A stretch of DNA of 6,783 nt from Gaiellales bacterium (GTDB taxonomy: Bacteria > Actinomycetota > Thermoleophilia > Gaiellales > F1-60-MAGs149). Every line of letters starts with the position of its first letter. The first letter of the stretch is position 1. The DNA lies in NCBI GenBank assembly GCA_030831375.1, contig JAURLF010000062.1, positions 1 to 6,783 on the forward strand, given 5' to 3'. Positions 5,684 to 6,783 of this stretch are shown in pieces. The notes under the pieces were generated by a model that was not told the DNA's origin, did no database searches, and saw nothing but the letters and a program-made list of their open reading frames with translations. Both the position numbers and the translations under genes were made by a program.

Positions 5684-6079
5684 TCATCCCCGGTCGACGG
5701 AGCGGACAGCGTCGCGCAGCCACGGCTCGATGTGCTCCAACCAGAAGCGGTCGGCCTCGAACAGCCCGATCATGAAGCCGTGGACCTCATCGGAGGTGCG
5801 CCTGAGGCGGAACCCGTTCAGGCGCAGGAAGACGTCGACGACCCCGAACGCCGCGCGCTTGTTGCCGTCGACGAAGGAGTGGTTCACGGCGAGGCTCTCG
5901 AGCAGCGCCGCGGCCTCCTGGACGACGTCGTCGTAGTACCCGAGCTGCGGGCGCACGAGGGCCGACTCGAGCGCGCCGGCGTCGCGCAGCCCGCTGCCGC
6001 CGCCGTAGCGGCGCAGGAGCACGCCGTGGATGAGGAGCGCCTCGTCGACGGTGACGTAGCGCCTCACCCTGCCGGTCAC
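5684..6079 (-). CDS. doc: Doc (death-on-curing) family toxin, module 2
   Basis: 131 residues if started at GTG 6079. The order is RYVTVDEALLIHG at the N-terminus, the substrate-side pattern GLRDAGALESALVRP (residues 30-44), and the Fic/Doc signature H67-S-F-V-D-G-N-K-R75 followed by AAFGVVDVFLRLNG. All core residues including the motif Phe are present, so this looks like an intact Doc-type kinase. The start is the GTG at 6077-6079, which overlaps the antitoxin TGA by 4 nt (GTGA); GTG at 6067 is an alternative with a GGTGA-like site in front. The open frame extends far upstream (to 6589), but that part overlaps the antitoxin and hisC and is not coding. It is clearly a different subtype from module 1: the N-terminus and the region around the motif differ. 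Confidence 0.9.
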   Translation of the reverse strand: MTGRVRRYVTVDEALLIHGVLLRRYGGGSGLRDAGALESALVRPQLGYYDDVVQEAAALLESLAVNHSFVDGNKRAAFGVVDVFLRLNGFRLRRTSDEVHGFMIGLFEADRFWLEHIEPWLRDAVRSVDRG

Positions 6080-6303
6080 CGGGCCAGACGCTCGTAGAGG
6101 CTGTCGAACTCGGCGATGCTCGCCGCCAGCGCCTCGGCCACGGCCGGGTCGACAGCCGCGCCGGAGCGACGCGCGAGGTACTCGCGCATCGCGTCCTCGA
6201 GCACCGCCTGCAGCTGGCGCCCCTCCTCCGCGGCGACCGCGCGCATGGCGGCGAGGATCTCGGGGTCGGCTTGGGATGCGAACTTCTCGCGGGTGGGGGC
6301 CAT
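6076..6303 (-). CDS. Antitoxin of Doc module 2 (ribbon-helix-helix-like)
   Basis: 75 residues. The layout is a short N-terminal strand (REKFASQ), helix A (ADPEILAAMRAVAAEEG), a turn at RQ and helix B (LQAVLEDAMREYLARR), which is the shape of a CopG-like ribbon-helix-helix domain, then a C-terminal helix ending EFDSLYERLAR that would bind the toxin. A ParD/RHH-like family is the likeliest, but the strand is short and the class is less certain than in module 1. The ATG at 6301-6303 was chosen for a good Shine-Dalgarno (GAAAGG, 6311-6316 on the minus strand, spacing 7); a TTG at 6321 is further upstream but would lie in front of the Shine-Dalgarno. The stop overlaps the toxin start by 4 nt. A 10-bp-spaced direct repeat just upstream is the probable operator. 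Confidence 0.8.
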   Translation of the reverse strand: MAPTREKFASQADPEILAAMRAVAAEEGRQLQAVLEDAMREYLARRSGAAVDPAVAEALAASIAEFDSLYERLAR

Positions 6304-6315
6304 GCGGGCGCCTTT

Positions 6316-6333
6316 CGTCAAGAAACATCAAGA
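6316..6333. promoter_or_regulatory. Probable operator of toxin-antitoxin module 2 (direct repeat)
   Basis: CRTCAAGA occurs at 6316-6323 (CGTCAAGA) and 6326-6333 (CATCAAGA), a 10-bp period that puts both on one face of the helix. On the minus strand it reads TCTTGATG and TCTTGACG, directly upstream of the Shine-Dalgarno of the antitoxin gene, and it overlaps a possible -10 box TATCTT (6330-6335, minus strand). It is an AT-rich island in GC-rich sequence. It is unrelated to the operator of module 1, so the two modules should not cross-regulate; binding itself is inferred. Confidence 0.5.
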
Positions 6334-6367
6334 TAGCAGTGGTGGGGTCCCCTCGCACCGGCGCGGG

Positions 6368-6373
6368 TACGCT
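6368..6373 (+). promoter_or_regulatory. -10 box of hisC, leaderless promoter
   Basis: TACGCT (TANNNT type) is followed by GCCGGC and the GTG start at 6380. With 6 nt between them and no Shine-Dalgarno, the transcript should begin at the start codon. The surrounding ten bases GGTACGCTGC match those in front of the tRNA-Val gene. Confidence 0.55.
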
Positions 6374-6379
6374 GCCGGC

Positions 6380-6783
6380 GTGAGCATCGTCGACGACGCA
6401 CGCACGCAGGGCGCGCCGAGTGGCGTCCGGCTGCGCCCGCATGTGGCCGGCCTCGACGTGTACCTGCCCGGGGCCTCCACGGGCGTGCCGGCGGGCGTGC
6501 CGATCGTCAAGCTGTCGTCGAACGAGGGCGCCGAGGGGCCGCTGCCGGAGGCCGTCCGCGCGATGGAGGCGCTCGCCCCGGAGCTGCACCGCTACCCCGA
6601 CTCGACGGGGCTCGTGGAGGCGATCGCCGCCGACCGCGGCCTGCCGTCGGAGCTGGTCACGGTCGGCCCGGGTGCGGACATGCTGATCCAGTACCTCGCG
6701 TCGGCCTTCCTCGGCCCGGGCGATGACGTCGTGTTCGCCTGGCCCGCCTTCGTCTCGTACGCCCTGACCGCGCAGAAGCAGGA
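6380..6783 (+). CDS. hisC: Histidinol-phosphate aminotransferase, N-terminal part; 3' end outside the window
   Basis: 134 complete codons are visible, open to the window end. After about 36 residues with no clear domain comes the HisC opening motif KLSSNEGAEGP, which normally reads SSNENPxGP, then the helix PLPEAVRAMEALAPELHRYPD with the conserved YPD, a short substrate-binding stretch, and VTVGPGADMLIQYLASAFLGPGDDVVFAWPAFVSY. The last part is the type I PLP-fold 'GxGxxxLI...FLGPGDxVV...P.F..Y' segment; the Schiff-base lysine lies beyond the window. The enzyme transfers an amino group between glutamate and imidazole-acetol phosphate in histidine synthesis. Related aminotransferases (CobD-type, aromatic) share these motifs, so hisC is likely rather than certain. 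The GTG at 6380 was chosen as the start because of the leaderless -10 spacing. It diverges from toxin-antitoxin module 2 with 76 nt between starts. Confidence 0.8.
   Translation, partial: MSIVDDARTQGAPSGVRLRPHVAGLDVYLPGASTGVPAGVPIVKLSSNEGAEGPLPEAVRAMEALAPELHRYPDSTGLVEAIAADRGLPSELVTVGPGADMLIQYLASAFLGPGDDVVFAWPAFVSYALTAQKQ

Noticed and set aside
6080..6589. Long upstream extension of the Doc 2 reading frame on the minus strand
   Set aside because: It covers the antitoxin gene in another frame and the start of hisC. Its composition is the Arg/Gly-rich pattern of a GC-rich shadow frame.

Overview
The window comes from a very GC-rich bacterial chromosome whose codon third positions are almost all G or C. 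Start codons follow TANNNT -10 boxes at leaderless spacing, and the long hairpin between two convergent genes has no U-tract. Together these suggest an actinobacterium. The style of the genes (a fasciclin protein, Doc modules, a HisC with a variant N-terminal motif) would fit a Thermoleophilia/Solirubrobacterales-type lineage, but that placement is inference and no marker gene here proves it.

Layout from left to right. (1) Positions 1-2689 (+) hold the 3' 895 codons of a large secreted, repeat-built surface protein. It has at least three and a half copies of a 67-residue Cys/His repeat, four copies of a roughly 90-95-residue beta-rich repeat bounded by cysteines, and a DUF11-like C-terminal domain. 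(2) Positions 2700-3260 (-) encode an HPP-family integral membrane protein, convergent with the first gene. (3) Positions 3326-3399 (+) are tRNA-Val(UAC), with a -10 box just upstream. (4) Positions 3577-4119 (+) encode a small secreted single-fasciclin-domain protein. It has a strong Shine-Dalgarno sequence and an 11-bp-spaced direct repeat in its upstream region. (5) A 13-bp perfect hairpin at 4126-4157 separates it from (6) a convergent crotonase/enoyl-CoA hydratase gene at 4163-4996 (-). (7) Positions 5057-5661 (+) are a ribbon-helix-helix antitoxin and Doc toxin module with a 4-nt overlap. (8) Positions 5684-6303 (-) are a second, distinct antitoxin and Doc module, also with a 4-nt overlap, lying tail-to-tail with the first. 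(9) From 6380 (+) to the window end is the N-terminal third of a histidinol-phosphate aminotransferase (hisC).

The genes do not form one pathway. The main local theme is the block at 5003-6373. Two compact toxin-antitoxin modules converge on a 22-nt gap, and each has its own short repeat overlapping its promoter (a 7-bp inverted repeat and a 10-bp-spaced direct repeat). They sit between two housekeeping-type metabolic genes whose promoters look leaderless. No insertion sequence, CRISPR array, phage gene or origin was seen. No gene-free stretch exceeds 300 bases; the longest, 3400-3576, holds only the direct repeat and the ribosome binding site of the fasciclin gene. I did not find a convincing wholly new system. 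The best candidates for follow-up are the repeat architecture of the surface protein and the paired Doc modules with their operators.
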